From NCBI RefSeq assembly GCF_003610895.1, contig NZ_MCAS01000037.1, positions 1 through 64,000 on the forward strand: DNA of 64,000 nt, read 5' to 3'. A program made the position numbers and the translations under genes. The notes below the pieces were generated by a model. It was not told where the DNA came from and did no database searches. It was given only the letters and a program-made list of their open reading frames with translations. Below, one piece after another: positions 62,516 to 64,000 of the stretch (its first letter is position 1; the number at the start of each line of letters is the position of its first letter). The stretch is from Paraburkholderia fungorum (lineage in GTDB: Bacteria; Pseudomonadota; Gammaproteobacteria; Burkholderiales; Burkholderiaceae).

Positions 62516-63025
62516 ATGACACAAGACTGGAAACGCCTTGAAGCTTGGCTGCTTGTGAACGAAGCAAAGACATTAGCCGAGTTAAATCCGCCCGCCACGA
62601 CTACGGAAATAGAGGAGATGAAGCGAAAGCTCGGCTACGGATTGCCGTCGGGCTACCTTGAGTGCCTCAAAGTACATGCAGGGCAACAAGGAAAAGCGAA
62701 GTGGTTGTTCGATGGAAAGGAGTTTCTGTCCGTCCGAAACGTCGTGCTCAGTTGGGAGGCATGGAACGATTTGGTGGAGGGTGGCGACTTTGACGATATG
62801 AAGGCTAAGCCGAATGAGGGAATTCAGCCGGTCTGGTGGTCGCGGTCGTGGATTCCCTTTGCTACTAACGGAGGCGGGGACTTCCTGTGTCTCGACATGG
62901 CGCCCGCTTCAGCCGGGCGACTCGGGCAAGTTATCGAAGTTTTCCACGATTTTCCAGATAGAAAGCTGGTCGCACCTGATTTCGATAGTTGGTTCACGAA
63001 ATTCGTTGACAGCAAATTAGGCTAA
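62516..63025 (+). CDS. SMI1/KNR4 family protein (immunity-type)
   Basis: A 169-residue SMI1/KNR4 superfamily protein. The family pattern is visible: LNPPATTTEIEEMKRKLGYG, LPSGYLECLKVHAGQQGK and WIPFATNGGGDFLCLDMAPA followed by GRLGQVIEVFHD. In bacteria such proteins often neutralise nuclease toxins of polymorphic toxin systems. It sits 14 bases before the start of a probable toxin gene, which fits an immunity-toxin pair. Confidence 0.8.
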   Translation: MTQDWKRLEAWLLVNEAKTLAELNPPATTTEIEEMKRKLGYGLPSGYLECLKVHAGQQGKAKWLFDGKEFLSVRNVVLSWEAWNDLVEGGDFDDMKAKPNEGIQPVWWSRSWIPFATNGGGDFLCLDMAPASAGRLGQVIEVFHDFPDRKLVAPDFDSWFTKFVDSKLG

Positions 63026-63039
63026 GGCGGGGCGCGTAA

Positions 63040-64000
63040 ATGGAACAAAGTATTTTGGAGCTTCGTGAGCAACGTCTGCAAAAGCTCTTTGCTGACTGCC
63101 AACGTGAGGTTCTCTCTCAAATTATTGGACCGTTTGGCCTGTCGACAGCGATGTTCGAGGACAAGAACGGTGGCAACGTCACGACGCTGCGTAATTTCGA
63201 GCGAACTGACGATGATTTTGTTGCGACCGAGTCGGACAAGGCGCTTCACGCAAACTCGCGTAGAGAGTACAACGTGGATGTTCGGTCTGAATATGAAATC
63301 AAGACCGACGGAGCTGCAAAGGCCGCAGGCGGAAGAACTTGGGAGCAGAAGCGTACCGAAAAAATTGCACGCGGCAAGGATGAATACAGCGGACAAGCGG
63401 TCTCGGCCGATGGGACCATTGAACTGAGGGATGGTCGCGTCGTTCGCGCCGAGCTGGACCATGTGGGTTCCGTTGGCGAGTTCCACAGTAATAAAAAGGC
63501 ACATCTCGGTCTCGGAGATGTGAATCGAGACGAGCAAACTGGTGAACTGAAAGTAGACCCTAGTCGTATGAGGGCGGCGGTCAACGATGACAAGAACCTC
63601 GCCCTGACGAATCAGCCACTGAACGGCTCCAAAAGTGACCACGACTTAGAAGAGTGGGCCGCTCGTGAAAGAGCTGATGGTACGACCAATGCCGAGAAGT
63701 TTGAGATTGACGAAAAGTTGATGACCGAGAAGTCTCAGACGGCCAAAAAACATTTGGATAGCACCGTGGACCGAGCGGTATTAAAGAAGCAGACCGCTGA
63801 GATTCTTCACACCGGAGGAAGTCAGGCGCTGAAAATGGGCCTTCGGCAAGCAATGGGTGTGCTTCTGACTGAACTGGTCAACGGTCTGTTCAACGAAATC
63901 AAAACTCTCATCAAGCATGGCATCGAGGCAGGAAAATCACTCTTTGAAGAGATTCGTGACCGGCTGTTCAAGGCGATTCAATCGGTGGCAAAGAAAATCC
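63040..64000 (+). CDS. Probable HNH-like nuclease toxin, cut by window end
   Basis: Reads from ATG 63040 (MEQSILELREQRLQKLFADC) to the window edge with no stop, 320 residues seen. The middle region has RAELDHVGSVGEFHSNKKAH then NLALTNQPLNGSKSDHDLEE. This resembles the DH..s..E.H, N...t...iN.sK.D layout of HNH/LHH-type nucleases. A helical tail continues past the window. It follows an SMI1-type gene directly. Nuclease function is inferred from the motif and the pairing; no secretion signal is seen. Confidence 0.5.
   Translation, partial: MEQSILELREQRLQKLFADCQREVLSQIIGPFGLSTAMFEDKNGGNVTTLRNFERTDDDFVATESDKALHANSRREYNVDVRSEYEIKTDGAAKAAGGRTWEQKRTEKIARGKDEYSGQAVSADGTIELRDGRVVRAELDHVGSVGEFHSNKKAHLGLGDVNRDEQTGELKVDPSRMRAAVNDDKNLALTNQPLNGSKSDHDLEEWAARERADGTTNAEKFEIDEKLMTEKSQTAKKHLDSTVDRAVLKKQTAEILHTGGSQALKMGLRQAMGVLLTELVNGLFNEIKTLIKHGIEAGKSLFEEIRDRLFKAIQSVAKKI

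Noticed and set aside
1..64000. CRISPR array or Cas genes linked to the Tn7-like module
   Set aside because: No regularly spaced identical repeats and no Cas-like protein were found, so the element is not a CRISPR-associated transposon as seen here.

Overview
The window reads as high-GC DNA of a Burkholderia sensu lato bacterium, most likely Paraburkholderia or Caballeronia. The evidence is the codon use, the families seen (H-NS-like protein with a YxDPxT..TW box, trimeric porin ending in Phe, BPSL0761-type and DUF6723-type small proteins, 2,5-dioxovalerate dehydrogenase) and the many transferred accessory modules. Identifications come from reading the translated sequence. No database search was run.

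Layout. (1) 1-9.85 kb looks like ordinary chromosome: a di-haem cytochrome c peroxidase cut by the window edge, a lipoprotein phosphoesterase, a WYL regulator divergent from a glutathione S-transferase, small envelope proteins, and an MFS transporter divergent from a LysR regulator. (2) 9.97-20.0 kb is a Tn7-like transposition module on the minus strand. In transcription order it has a TnsC-like protein, a TnsD/TniQ, a second TniQ, a TnsA endonuclease and a TnsB DDE transposase, followed by a separate PD-(D/E)XK protein. Short direct repeats at 9980-10141, with the look of TnsB-binding sites, probably mark one end. The TnsC-like protein lacks both ATPase motifs. (3) 20.2-25.7 kb holds small accessory genes: a possible small RNA, a DUF6471-like protein, BPSL0761-type and MbcA/ParS-like proteins, a Bles03-like protein next to a Sir2 enzyme, and two paralogous pairs of a one-helix membrane peptide and an excisionase-type HTH protein. 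(4) 26.0-44.7 kb is a catabolic island bracketed by 335-bp direct repeats derived from the 3' end of a 514-residue gene. A perfect 48-bp palindrome lies just outside it. The island encodes an enolase-superfamily dehydratase, ClC channel, GntR regulator, short-chain dehydrogenase, dienelactone hydrolase, alpha-ketoglutaric semialdehyde dehydrogenase, RraA-type aldolase, sulfatase, LysR regulator, sugar MFS transporter, porin and a periplasmic nucleoside-phosphorylase-like protein. Five TACATGTA palindromes probably mark the GntR regulon. (5) 44.9-51.3 kb has a UvrD/HelD-type helicase, a lipoprotein, an H-NS-like protein and unknowns. (6) 51.2-58.0 kb has two successive triads of large serine recombinase, ParB-like and RepB-C-like proteins, the second with both partition proteins reduced to C-terminal parts. 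(7) 58.3-64.0 kb is defence and toxin-like: an ApeA-type HEPN protein, a WYL regulator, a SHOCT protein, an SMI1/KNR4 immunity-type protein and the start of a probable HNH-type toxin that runs off the end. A lipoprotein gene split by one in-frame TGA lies within it.

How the genes fit together. The most economical reading is that everything to the right of about 9.97 kb is transferred DNA in a Tn7-like element or a stack of nested elements whose far end is outside the window. The catabolic island probably imports a sulfated or acidic sugar-like compound through the porin and MFS carrier, removes sulfate in the cytoplasm, dehydrates the acid and funnels carbon to 2-oxoglutarate. The substrate is not determined. 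The features most worth testing are the ATPase-less TnsC, the recombinase-ParB-RepB triads, the repeat-bracketed island with its palindrome, the TACATGTA regulon and the possible attenuator before the ClC gene.
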